DNA of 64,000 bases from Parasitella parasitica (Eukaryota; Mucoromycota; Mucoromycetes; Mucorales; Mucoraceae). Positions 1 to 11,074 of the stretch are shown here, piece after piece. Under the pieces are notes generated by a model. The model searched no databases. It had not been told where the DNA came from and saw only the letters and a program-made list of their open reading frames with translations. Position 1 is the first letter of the stretch. Every line of letters begins with the position of its first letter. The stretch covers positions 129,594-193,593 of the forward strand of contig MU619259.1 in NCBI GenBank assembly GCA_025201805.1, given 5' to 3'. The position numbers and the translations under genes are program-made.

Positions 1-535
1 CTTATTTAGATGTCTAATGTCTAACGGATATATAAGAATTAATTTATCAGTTATGAAATTCAAAAATTTTTGTGTTGTGGCCCGTTTGTAATTGTTCAGT
101 TTCAGGTATCTGAAGTACATGTCTTTATTGTATTGAAAAATGGGAAAATAGAAGCCCCAAATAGTCATCATTTAAAAATCCCTATTGCTCCTGCACAGTG
201 GCTGTTTGATCTCTATTCTTAGGCATCTCAGAAACTTCACAGCTTTAATCAGAAACAAAAATTTTGTTATAGAAACCCTAATAAATATGATTACAAACTT
301 TTTTAAAAAGACTCTTTAAAGCAGCAATGACAAAAGTGCAATTCAACAATTTGATTGGTCAAATTATCTTTACCTTGCATAAATCGATCATAGCAAATGT
401 CCTATGCTGTCATATGGATTAATGATTTTATTAAACAGGTTCNNNNNNNNNNAAAAAAAAAAGAAAAAAAGGAACGTGTATGAGGAAAGAGAAAAAAAAA
501 AGCGTACAACAAACATAAATGTATTATAAAACCTC
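1..535. other. Intergenic, no gene seen
   Basis: AT-rich DNA downstream of the PheRS alpha gene. No reading frame, RNA gene or repeat could be supported here. It contains the scaffold gap and A-rich tracts. Confidence 0.6.
443..452. other. Scaffold gap (10 N)
   Basis: Ten N bases are followed directly by an A-rich tract. This is an assembly join, not biology. Distances across it and the length of the A-run beside it should not be trusted. Confidence 0.98.
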
Positions 536-2375
536 TTAATCCTCACTTAAACCGACCAATTCTTTACCCATCTTTTTGTCCAAACGACAAATAGGATAAT
601 CCTTGATCATGGCGATATTAACCTTATGACCTAAAAGATCACGAATATTAGAGATGCCGTATTTAACCATGGTAGGACGTTCAAGACCAAGGCCCCAAGC
701 AATGACACGAACATCAGGAGGCAAGCCCAAAGGAAGCAGCATCTCGGGACGGAACATGCCAGAGTTACCAATTTCAACCCAAGATTTTAAACCTTCATGG
801 TACGAGAAAATCTCCATGGAAGGCTCCGTGTAAGGATTGTATGTAGGCTTGAAACGAATTTTCTCCATACCCATCTTTTTGAAAAAAACATCCATGAAGC
901 CAATAAGATCACCCAGAGTCAAGTTCTTGTCAGCTATTACACCTTCAATTTGATGGAATTCAGCTAAATGAGTAGCATCGACAGATTCATTACGGAAGAC
1001 ACGGTCAATCGAGAAATATTTGGCAGGACGGAATTCGCCAATTTTTGCAGTTTCTTCAGAGAGTTTGTGAAGCATGTACGAACTGACGGCAGTGGTGTGG
1101 GTACGCAAAATCAGTTTTTGTGCCTCTTCTTCCTTCCAAACATAATTATAGCCGATGGATCCAGTGTCACCTCCATTTTCGTGTGTTTTTTTAATCTTTT
1201 CCATCAAATCACGAGGATAACGGTCAGAGGTAGCAGGATCTGCATTGTTGAAAAAGAAAATGAGTGGAAATTGCGGGCGCATTTTTTATGCTATTTACCT
1301 TTCAAAAAGAAGGTATCATGAGCATCTCTAGCGGGATGTTGTTGAGGTTGGAAAAGAGCATCAAAGTTCCAGAAACTGGATTCCGCAAAACAGTTGGTGG
1401 GCATCTCTTGGAAACCCATTTCAAAGAAAATTTCACGGAACTCTTGACGGACCTTCATCAAGGGGTGAAGATGGCCACCTTGAGGAGGAACACCAGCAGC
1501 ATCGAAATTGTACTTTTTGAAGGTTGCATTTTTCCATTCGCCACTAAACTAGGGGTTACGAACAATTGAATTTTGCTCACCTCACAAACAAACTTACGAT
1601 TGAAGCATATCAGTAGTGATATCCGTAGCCTCCTTCTTGATTTGCACAGAGAAATCAGGGCCTTTCGATACACTGTAAGTGGTGGTCTTCCTACAAGATG
1701 AAGAATTCAGTGTCCGTTGGAATGACATGCTGTTGTATAGTCTGTGAGTCATACTGTTTGTCAATCAAGGTTCTCTTTTTCAATTCAGCAAGAGTCTTTT
1801 GGTTTTCGAGAGTACCCGTAGACTCAATTTGCTTCAAGTCTCTTTGAGTTTCATCGACAATGCTTTCGACTAAACGAACCAAATTAGCTCCGTTCTTTGA
1901 GATCCACTTGTTTTTGAAAGCTTTGCCCTGGCCAGGCTTTGCTGAAGGCCCTACCTTGGCCTTTTCCAGAACAGAAAAAGTGTTAATTGGGGGGGAGGGA
2001 GGAGCATAACAAGGTGCAGTTCAATGAAATACCTGAAGCTCATTAATGGGAAGACCTTCATCTCCAGCAGGAATAGCTTCAAAAACGCGAGCTTCATGGC
2101 TGCCATCCTTGGCAACCTGCTTGCCTTCCTCGGTAAGAATCCAGGAAATATGTTCAATAGGAGTAAAGTCAATCATCTAATGCTTATGCGTGAGTTAAAG
2201 TAGAGTCTGGCACAAGAGATACTACCTCTTTGGACTTTAAACTTGCAAGGGCACCAAGAAGGACAAGCTGATCGACAGGTCCGTCGTTGAGTGTCAAGTC
2301 CTTTGTATTAGCAATGGTGTCGCACTTGTCAAGTGTGGTGAGCACAAGGGTCTGCAAATCTTCGGTGGTCGCCAT
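536..2375 (-). CDS. FRS2: Phenylalanine--tRNA ligase alpha subunit, cytosolic
   Basis: Charges tRNA-Phe with phenylalanine in the cytosol as the catalytic half of an alpha2-beta2 enzyme. Six exons fit: 2375-2226, 2176-2033, 1960-1755, 1690-1598, 1543-1299 and 1239-536, giving 513 aa, close to the usual length of about 500. The N-terminal part is the helical tRNA-binding region. The last exon carries class II synthetase motifs: the segment [20 protein letters not shown] (motif 2), [16 protein letters not shown], and the C-terminal [14 protein letters not shown] (motif 3 with its arginine). The start MATTEDL is preferred over an upstream in-frame methionine because it gives the family's usual N-terminus. 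A G7 run lies inside the second intron. The gene is divergent from the kinesin gene, with 394 bp between the starts. Family assignment is very secure; splice sites are inferred from consensus and phase. Confidence 0.95.
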
Positions 2376-2769
2376 ATCGAATTTGCGTATAAAGAAGAAG
2401 AGATATATGGATGATCGACCGCAAGGCAATCACCTAACAAAAATTTACAAAAAAAAAGCCACCCATTGCGATGGCGCCCATTCTCCATCCAAAGCTTGCC
2501 TTGCTGGGCCTATTAAGAATTGCATCAGAGCTTCATTTGCTGGCTAAAGAGCAAGCTAATGCACCGGATATAATAAAGCAAATGGCCATAGCTAATAATA
2601 GCACAGTTTCATTCATTCAGCAGACTATCAAATGCGTTTAATTTTAGCTTCTACAATGGAACATGTCACTTTAGTCGCTCGATGGACGAGCACGAATACG
2701 GACAATCAATTGTTCCTTTGTGAACGTGCTTGCTTTGGTATTACGTGTTTTCTTTTTATCCTTACCACA
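2376..2769. promoter_or_regulatory. Shared divergent promoter region, FRS2/kinesin-14
   Basis: This 394 bp separates the proposed start of PheRS alpha (minus) from that of the kinesin (plus), so it must hold both promoters. In-frame methionines upstream of the kinesin start (2632, 2656) leave the kinesin 5' end uncertain. No specific motif could be named. Confidence 0.5.
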
Positions 2770-5195
2770 ATGACCAACAATAAAGTGCGCACTAGCAATG
2801 CTTCTACAAAAAGAAAAGCAGAGCAAAGCTCTGATGTCAAGCGTCAGCAAAGGCCCAAGTTGGACATGAGTCAAGGGCCTCGCATACCTGTTCGATCGAC
2901 TTTGGCTAGTCGTTCAAATCACACTTCACCTACAGCCGGTGAGAACAATAGCAACAACACCAAGCAGAGATTATCCAACATATCTACATCGTCCATCAGC
3001 TCAAGCGCAAGATTGTCGAACGCTTCAATCAATTCTAATTCAAGCACAACTTCGGTATCATCATCCAAATCCAAATCCAAATCCAAACCCACCTCAGCAG
3101 CAAATGCTGTTACTGTCAACAAAAAACCACTCAAGACCACCAAGGCTTCCATTCCAAAATGGGACACAAAAGGTAGACTGAATCAATTGCAATCAAAGCT
3201 TAGCGAGTCCAACGAAAAAGGTAAGCCAAAGAGTATTTCCGTACGTGTATTCTGTTGCTAATGCAGCTGCAAAATTGTAGTCAGTGAAATCGAAAAGCTG
3301 CATCAAGATTTGGAATCAAGCGTGCAGAGTAAAGAATCACTGCTGATGGAGGCAATGCAAAAAGTTACGGATCTGGAGAATACGATCAAGGTAAATCTCA
3401 GTCTTTATTTTACACCGAGTAGATGATTTACCATGTTGACAGACAACCGAGGAGCGGCACCAGGTTGAACTGCGACGAATTCGAGAAAAGTTTGTTTCAA
3501 AGAACAGAGACCTTATATACCAAAATGATAAGCGGAAATCACACCTGTCTGAACTGGAGAAAGAGCTTAGTAGCATGGAGGTCGACTATAGAGAAACGGC
3601 CAGAGCAATCGAAGTTGAGAAGAAAGAGAATGCAACTCTCAAATCAACTAGACGCAATGTAGAAGGGTCTCTGTCTCAATTGGATGCTGATACCAGGAGC
3701 AAGCGTCTTCAAAAGAAGGCAAGTGAGAGTAGTTGTGCTTATCAATGTATGCTTATTCATTTTATTTCATTTTATTTCATTTTATTTTATTTTATCTTTT
3801 TGTAATACAGAGCTTGCTTTCCTCGCTGAAAGCAGCTGAAGAGAAGTCGGTAGAACTATCAGATCAAATGAAGGCCAGGAGTCGATATGTCCAAGAGCTG
3901 CAGGGATCGCTATTGCAAAATGAAAAACTTCGCAGAAAGGATCATGACAAATTACAGGAATTGAAGGGCAATATTCGTGTATTTTGCAGGGTGCGACCAG
4001 CCATAAGTAAGTTTTCAAATGTGAGAGATGGACAACAAACAACTAAACAAGAAAGCAGGTTCCACAGCTGAGCCCAACCTTATTGATGCCCGTTTCTTTG
4101 GTGAAGACAACGAAAGCATGGAGCTGACAGAACAGGTGTCGTCTACACTGGGGAAAGCCTCCACCAAAACACACACATTTACGTTTGATAGAGTCTTTTC
4201 GCCCGAATCCAGCCAAAAGGATTGCTATGAGGAAATATCGCAGCTTGTGCAATCGGCACTGGATGGATTTAATGTTTGTATATTTGCATATGGCCAGACT
4301 GGCAGTGGTAAAACGTTCACGATGCAAGGACCTTGTGCACCCACAGAAGAAACATCTGGTATGATTCCACGTGCAGTGCAGCAGATTTATGAGGTAGTTC
4401 AGCAGTTGAAACAGTTTGGCTGGGAATACAGAATGGAAGGACAATTCTTGGAGATTTACAACGAGACTATAAACGATTTATTAGGAAATACGTCGAATTA
4501 TGGCAAAATCAAGCATGAAATACATCATGAAAAGAACGGCAAGACGACTGTTACAGATATGACGTCTGGTAAGCAGTTTTAGTTTTAAGGTTAACCTTTC
4601 CACCTATCTCAAACATAATATTATTGTTACATAGTCATACTGGATTCTCCCTCCAAAGTGAAGATCATGCTGAGGAAAGCCGGTCAGAATCGAGCAACGG
4701 GAGCGACCAACATGAATGAACGCTCCTCGAGAAGCCACAGTGTATTTACGCTTCAACTCACAGGACACAATAAGACAACTGGCGAAAACACGAGTGGTAT
4801 TTTGAACTTGATTGATTTGGCTGGCTCAGAACGATTATCCATGTCAGGTTCAACCGGTGATCGCTTACGTGAAACACAAGCGATTAATAAGAGTTTGAGC
4901 TGTCTCGGTGATGTGATTCATGCTCTGGTAAACAACAAAGAAGGCGGGCATATACCCTACAGAAATTCAAAGCTAACTTACCTGCTTCGAAACTCATTGG
5001 GTGGGAATTGCAAGACGCTGATGTTTGTCAATGTATCTCCATTGATGGAGCATTTTGGAGAGAGCCTGTGTTCGCTGCGGTTTGCAACCAAGGTAGATTT
5101 GCGCGCAAGATGCGAGTTCCTGTTTACTAACTACGTTGCTACAATCACAGGTCAATTCGTGTCAAGTGGCTACAGCAAAGAAGCTAGTCAAATAA
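2770..5195 (+). CDS. Kinesin-14 (Kar3/KlpA/HSET type), C-terminal motor
   Basis: Minus-end-directed microtubule motor of the spindle. Seven exons fit: 2770-3220, 3281-3390, 3443-3718, 3811-4006, 4059-4568, 4635-5092 and 5151-5195 (681 aa). The first ~150 residues are basic and Ser-rich, as in microtubule-binding tails. Residues ~150-330 are coiled coil. The motor starts at [11 protein letters not shown] (~332), with P-loop GQTGSGKT (~423), switch [10 protein letters not shown] and switch II DLAGSER. The last 45-nt exon ends in [15 protein letters not shown], the C-terminal neck-mimic expected of kinesin-14. An N-terminal neck followed by a C-terminal motor is diagnostic of the class. The intron 3719-3810 has a GC donor. 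The start at 2770 is chosen over upstream in-frame methionines because the extra N-terminus looks unlike a kinesin tail; this is uncertain. Confidence 0.93.
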
Positions 5196-5492
5196 TAACC
5201 CATTGTATTTATGCTGCATGCCTTTCATCATTTTGTTTGGTATCAACTTTTTGTGTTGAAACATCTTGGAATAAACAAAAAGGCAAAAGTCCACGTGATG
5301 AACAGTTGTTGATGCTATTGTCCTGTTTGCTTCTATAAAAAAACTAGTTTTATTGGTTCCATTATTTGATCTTTTTAGTATAAATATGATGCCTATAAAT
5401 ATGGGCGATCTTTCTTTACTCCTTGTGAACCCCCTTTTATTTCTCGCTTTTTTTTTTTTCTTTTTTTCCATATTTTTCACAACGTCTAAAAT

Positions 5493-7764
5493 ATGGCAAG
5501 AGACAACACGCCGAATTCATTGGTGCGCAACATGTCGAGGGATGCCATGACTACAACCCCGTTGTCCAACACAACGACATTGGACGACACCATCCTGTTT
5601 GAAAAAATGAACAGAGAATGTATTCTATTCCCAACTTATGCCAAGCGAGATCCCAAAGGTATTGATTTGATGACATAATAGTGCATCTCTGCTAAATACT
5701 CGGTAGATCCCTCAAAATGGATTATAAAGACAAAAGGCTGGGCATTGTCTCACAATAGCTCAACGGCCAAGCAGAAAATGATGATGGGTAAGTCGCCTTT
5801 TAATTACGATACGATGCAGTTCCCTCCCCCACCCCCCCACTGACGAACGGCAATCTTAGGTATTACAAAAAGTGTTGCTGGCAAATCTTCTGCCGATAGT
5901 AAATCTTCTCAAATGTTTGAGCAGCGTTTCAAATATTTCTTGGCCACTAACAAGCGCTTCAAGCCATTCCTGATACAAGCAATCGGCATCACAACATTAG
6001 AAGATTCACGATTAGAATTGCAGAAAAGACAGGATGAAAGCCAATTGCAGCAAGCAATGATGAATCATCAAACGCTGTTTATGAGCATGATATCCGCCAG
6101 ATTCAGCCAAATGATGACCACAATCAAGACAAAATCATGTACAAACGACACGATTTCTTTTCCGTTAACACCACCCACTGATGATGACTATGACGATGAA
6201 GACAACGACGACGACGATGACAGCGACGATGACGATGCAGAAAATTGGCTAGCAAGCGACTACTTTACTGACATTGTATCTCGACCGACCAACCCAATCT
6301 CATCCGTCCTCGATGGCACCTTCGCCAACAACATGGAGCCTATCCCCACGATGATGACCACCCCATACGCCACTACCCATTATACCCAACAGCTGCAGCA
6401 AACTCAAGTGCGACTGACAACAAAAAGCTCTGGGTTTTTGCAAGGCCAATTCAATGTGCCTCATGTTACGATACTAAATTGGGCTCAGGAACAAAACCAG
6501 TGCGATGCAAGATTAATTCGCATTCAATCGACGTGTACCGAAAAGTCGAGCAAAAGGTTCTCGCCCAATTACGGGATTGTGAGCTTGATCGAGCCAACTG
6601 GGATATCCATAATATCCGACATCGACGACACCATCAAAGACACACAAATCCTGTCGGGAGCAAGAACCGTACTATCAAAAACATTCTTCGAGCCACCACA
6701 AGGTGTGTCAGGCATGGCGGACGCTTACATGGCTTGGGTTAGTGTATTTTAAACAAACAAACACTTTTTGTGCTAACCTCACTATTATTTATTGTGTACA
6801 GTATACTCAAGGTGCCTCGTTTCACTATGTATCAAACAGTCCATTCCAGCTCATGCCCATGCTGGAAAAATTTTTGCGAGATTCGCAGTTCCCCCCAGGC
6901 TCAATGCACCTAAGAGACGACGGGAAGCTGCTATCTCGACTTGTGGAAACACCAGGCCAAGCGAAGCGTGATGCCATTCTTAAGATTATTGCTGATTTCC
7001 CACAACGCCGTTTTGTGCTGATTGGGGATTCTGGGGAAATAGATTTGGAAATTTACACTCGTATTGCATCAGAGTTCCCTGATCAGATTCTCAAAATTTA
7101 TATCCGTGATGTGACAACACCTGATGCAAAAGCCATCCACAGCCTCAAAAAGAAGAAGAAGAAGCAGCAGCAGCAGCAACAGCAGCAACAGCAGCGAAGA
7201 AGAAGCAGCACTCTCTCTTCGTTGTTCCAGTCCACCCGCAGATCGTTCTCCACGCCAATCTCTTCTCGAAACAGCTCTCTAACAAGCGAAGAAACCATTC
7301 AGCCACCCAAAGAAAAGAAGAAGAAGAAGTTCAGATCCCCCTTGGGAATGCGCCGAGCAGTGTCTACAACATTAGCAGAGTACGCCGTCGAGCCGCGCCT
7401 CACAGGACATCATAGAACGACCGTTTGCATCGATTCAAAGCAGCAAAGTAATAATGACGACGACGATGAACAAGACGGACTGTTGGACCCTCACCTGTAC
7501 CAAAAAAAGATCTCTACCGTAGAAGCATGCGCTCAGCTTTACCAGCGTGTTGAAAAAGCCCGGCTGCAAGTACCTGACATCGACATTGTTCTCTTTCAGA
7601 ATGCTGAAGTGCTACAAAACGACAGCGCTATTCGTAACTCTCTATGGGATCTGTGGGATGATCAAAGCAACTCCTCTTTCTGCGACGACGACGATGAAGA
7701 GGATGATAACGATTACGAGTCGCATCAAAACAGATTATTTGCATCATCCCCAAGTACCTTTTAA
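5493..7764 (+). CDS. App1-like phosphatidate phosphatase (DUF2183)
   Basis: Members of this family (yeast App1) dephosphorylate phosphatidate to diacylglycerol and act at cortical actin and endocytic sites. Four exons fit: 5493-5658, 5707-5787, 5860-6737 and 6802-7764 (695 aa). The catalytic DxDxT motif is seen as SDIDDTIKDT (~335). It is followed by FHYVSNSPFQL and, later, RFVLIGDSGEIDLEIY, both typical of the DUF2183 HAD-like fold. Before the domain is a long acidic run of Asp (~6180-6240). After it are a Lys/Gln tract (7147-7196) and a Ser-rich basic tail with further acidic patches. These low-complexity stretches probably vary between relatives. It lies ~300 bp downstream of the kinesin gene on the same strand. 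Family call is secure; substrate is inferred from the family. Confidence 0.9.
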
Positions 7765-8579
7765 CTCATGTATACCAAACTCACCAACGGCATTGCTTCA
7801 TTTAATCTTTTTCTGCATTTTACCACCCACCTCTCTTTTTTGAACAAAAACTTGTACTATATAAATTAACCATCTAAAAGGCAGATCATGTATTGCACAA
7901 TGACGCTTCATAATCGCACAGATACATGATGCATAATTTTACTGTACTGCATTGCTAGGGTGTTGATTTATAGTAATCTTGTCAAGCAATGCTATTTTTG
8001 TTACGTGTTTGTGTTACAGGAGAGGTGGTAAATGCAAGAGGGTTTATTATTATACATTGACAATTTAGATATTCATCGACAAGAGAATGGGGGGGGGGGG
8101 AGAAGTGGCGCTTTCTTTGGGCCGATGTAGTAGTTTCAAGAATCTCGGTCAACATTTCCCGCAATTCATCGTTCGAAATAGAAATTGCCTAAACTACACA
8201 GACTCTCAGGAATATCAACCAAGAGTTGAAGACGCATTGACTTATAAAGAGGTGCAATGATATACAGCTGAATCAGTACGTTTATCGGCCTATATGGACA
8301 AGTGGATAACCTACATCTACACCTGGTCATGGACATATACAGTAAACTACTAGAAAAAAAAATTACCATCACATCATGTGCTATACATCAAAACAACCTA
8401 ATAGCTACCGTTCTTCCTTTAGGCTTCGATTTCTCGTCAAAGGGATGCAACCTTGATTGCAAGAGACAGCAAACACACATGGCCATTCAACACCTGTAAG
8501 ATGATTAGTAAATCCCTCTCCCCCCCCCAAATCGAATTGTTGCCAATTATTGTTATTATGTCCAAGAAGCTGTGCTTAT
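7765..8579. other. Intergenic, no gene seen
   Basis: Downstream of the phosphatase gene. Contains a G10 tract near 8092 and a C10 tract near 8520. Short open frames here have no recognisable product and no coding-like composition. Confidence 0.55.
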
Positions 8580-9380
8580 TTACAAGAGATAATCATAAAC
8601 ATGTCTGGTTTGATAGTCGGCAATGTTTCTCTCTGGAGAGTTGACTATGTTCAAAAAGCCCAGATAAGTAAGTTTCAGCGAGAATTTGCAGTAATTCATT
8701 AGATCTTTGACCTCCATTCTTTTGACGAATGATTCTGCGCCAATCTTTGAAAAGATGTTGGATTTAAACGACAAAATGACATGCTCACTTACATTATCAA
8801 ATGAGATCAGTATATTCTTTAAAGTTGATTCAAAATAATGCGATAAAGATCGCGTTCTACCCAAGATTGCGCAGTCTCTGTATGTAATTAGCCCTTTCGA
8901 GTTGTTGATTATACCTTGCATTCCATTAACAACATACTCGGCTTGAGTATATTTGTTGAGAGGCATAGCTAGTGTGATTCGAGCCTCATCAGAATTCCTG
9001 ATATCTACAGGTTGAGATATTATCATTTTGTCTATATATTTCAAAATGTTACATACGCAAACAAATATAGTATATATACATAGCATCAGTAAGTGTACCT
9101 TGATTAATGACATGTAATGCAGACCTTATGATAAACCTGGTACTTTGATAATTTTTCACTAGAGTGCAATCAGCTCATTTTAGACGTACCACGAACTGTT
9201 GTGAGCCTTTTTCCATCCGACATTACATGAATAAATTCTTGCACTAAATCGGTGATGTCTTGACACTTGTCGACAAGCACAACCTCAATTTTTTTTGCGT
9301 GCAACTTCACACTCTTTCAAAACTTCGCATGCTTTAATCAAGCAATCACAACAATCCTTGTCGAATAGCAATAATATGAT
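8580..9380 (-). pseudogene. Decayed UvrD/Srs2-like DNA helicase fragment
   Basis: Superfamily 1A helicases unwind DNA using ATP. Reading the minus strand from ~9350 down, I see a degenerate Walker B/motif II (VVLVDKCQDITDLVQEF for the usual VDEFQD). A stop or frame change follows, then GKRLTTVRG, which resembles the strand leading into motif III. A longer open stretch (8580-9113) contains YRDCAILGRTRSLSHYFE and RMEVKDLMNYCKF, close to the motif IV/2A-domain signature of UvrD-type proteins, and then FLNIVNSPERNIAD. Motif I and the C-terminal motifs are not seen, and the frames do not join cleanly. It is therefore a remnant or a very poorly preserved gene. The alternative is a real gene with unusual introns, which I consider less likely. 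Confidence 0.62.
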
Positions 9381-9464
9381 CAGTTTGAAATTCTCAAATT
9401 AACGAGTAAAAATATCCAATTTTATTTGCATATCTCGTAAATATCAGATATCTGCTCTTAACTT

Positions 9465-9750
9465 CTGCTGAAATGACCGTAGAACCGAGATCTAACTTGG
9501 AAAACATAGCGCTCATTCACCACTATCTGACAATCAGCATTTGTATTGATGTTTTCCATGATATATATAACATTATTAGCTGAAATCACAAAATTACAAA
9601 TCAAAATTACTTAAAATCGCTTATAGGCTTTGATAAAGTGCCAGATAAACCCTGAGTCTTTTACGCCATTAAAACAGACATGATCATCGCTATCTGAGTA
9701 TAACTTGGTGTCCACTAGGCGATGTGTCTTTTTAAAGTTATGTGCAAAAA
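9465..9750 (-). repeat. Dispersed repeat, copy 1 (formerly coding)
   Basis: About 286 bp aligning over its whole length with 45478-45769 in the same orientation. The best stretch is an identical 20-mer (9679-9698 and 45697-45716). Both copies can be read on the minus strand with conserved residues, for example KLYSDSDDH versus KLCSDSDDH and KLDLGST versus KLDRGST, so the ancestor coded for protein. It lies between the helicase remnant and another coding-like block on the same strand, so it may be part of the same dead gene. The family is not identified. Confidence 0.7.
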
Positions 9751-9880
9751 TAGTTTTATTTTTCATAATTGTTTATCTACTTCATATATTAAACCAGTGT
9801 TTGCGAGGAGGAAATAGACATCATCCCAATTTGGAAAGAATAATTACCTATAAAAGAGGTTGACATCTGCGATGAAGAAT

Positions 9881-10215
9881 TTAGCGAAAAGGATATATAA
9901 TCATAACTCTTTGATAATTATTCAATGTTAAAAATGTAAGCCAAGATCCATCAAGTTGAAAGACCTTGGATGTATTTATATTATAAAATTTGCATATTTC
10001 ATGTTGCTGTGTACGATTATCTTTATAAGCTGAATGCTCTTGATAATATTTGTCATAATGTTCAATGTTGCTCTCAGGGACATAGTCCTTACTAAAAAAA
10101 AAAAGCGTCTTACTAATTCAAATAGAATTGTGTAAAAGACTGCCAGTAGTTCACATCACCATCACCAATCGTGATACAATGATGAAATTGTACATCTTTG
10201 CGTCGTTAAGCGAAT
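9881..10215 (-). pseudogene. Coding-like remnant, unknown product
   Basis: On the minus strand an open stretch reads KDYVPESNIEHYDKYYQEHS and continues about 50 codons to a stop at 9883-9881. It is preceded, across what looks like a short intron ending in a T-run plus AG near 10095, by IGDGDVNYWQSFTQF. No methionine opens it. The amino-acid composition looks coding. It may be the 5' part of the same degenerate gene as the helicase fragment and repeat copy 1. I cannot name a family. Confidence 0.35.
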
Positions 10216-11074
10216 TAGGCTTGCGACAAGCTTGTATTATGTCTTAACAATCATCGGCTAGTATGTAATCAAATATTTTGTTATGGAAAAAAGCAAGTTT
10301 TTGGTGTTCAAGAATTAATTTTTTCCCAAGCGTTCAGTTGTATAAAGTACACATTTTCTTATGAAGCAATATCATATGATATTTGACGCAAACATATTAG
10401 CAATAATTTACTATAGCACATTTGATACGCTTTCATTTACTGATGTTCGGTATCATACTATTTCATATTTGAAGATCGCAAAATTTACATCTACTCACAT
10501 TTAATCGTTAGCTTGACAGATGTTCACCGCCTAATATGGTCAATTAAAGAAGGCACAAAGTTGCGGCAGTGGCACGACTGGAAGAATATGAGCGTGGACA
10601 TTTAATTACTCGTTAGTTTGAAGATTTTCTATGTGGGCTTCTGGCTTCTTCATACCTGTGCAACTATTACCTATTTTTGTCATTATTTGGCCATTGCATG
10701 TAGATATTTATTCATTGTGTTGTACCCTGATTCACGGGAAATAAAGATGAGCATTTCAAAGATTCCATCTTTCGAATAAAATTATGTTCATTGGACTTTG
10801 CTTTGTGAATGGTATAGACATTAGACATTTGATTTATAAACAAAAAGAGAGAGAGAGAGAAAAACTATGCATCGTAGCATGCATGATGTACATGTTTGGA
10901 ATAGCCCTCTTTTTGTTTTTATTTTTTTGATCTGCTGCTGCTGCTGCAGGCAGAGAACACGCATACAAAAGACATGAAACTCATAAACTCTACATTCAAA
11001 CATACTACCATTATAAACATAATTAAAAAAAAAAAAAAAAAGAACGCATATTTTAATCGATACTTGAGCGTATT
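10216..11074. other. Intergenic, no gene seen
   Basis: AT-rich DNA with a short GA run (10849-10861) and a short CTG run (10934-10948). No gene could be supported. Confidence 0.55.

Noticed and set aside
968-1569. Two plus-strand open frames (117 and 101 codons)
   Set aside because: They are antisense shadows of the PheRS alpha exons, with no domain of their own.
1691-1754. Possible GC-AG intron in the PheRS alpha gene
   Set aside because: A normal GT donor (GTATGA) 24 nt upstream gives the right phase and a better protein, so the GC donor is not needed.
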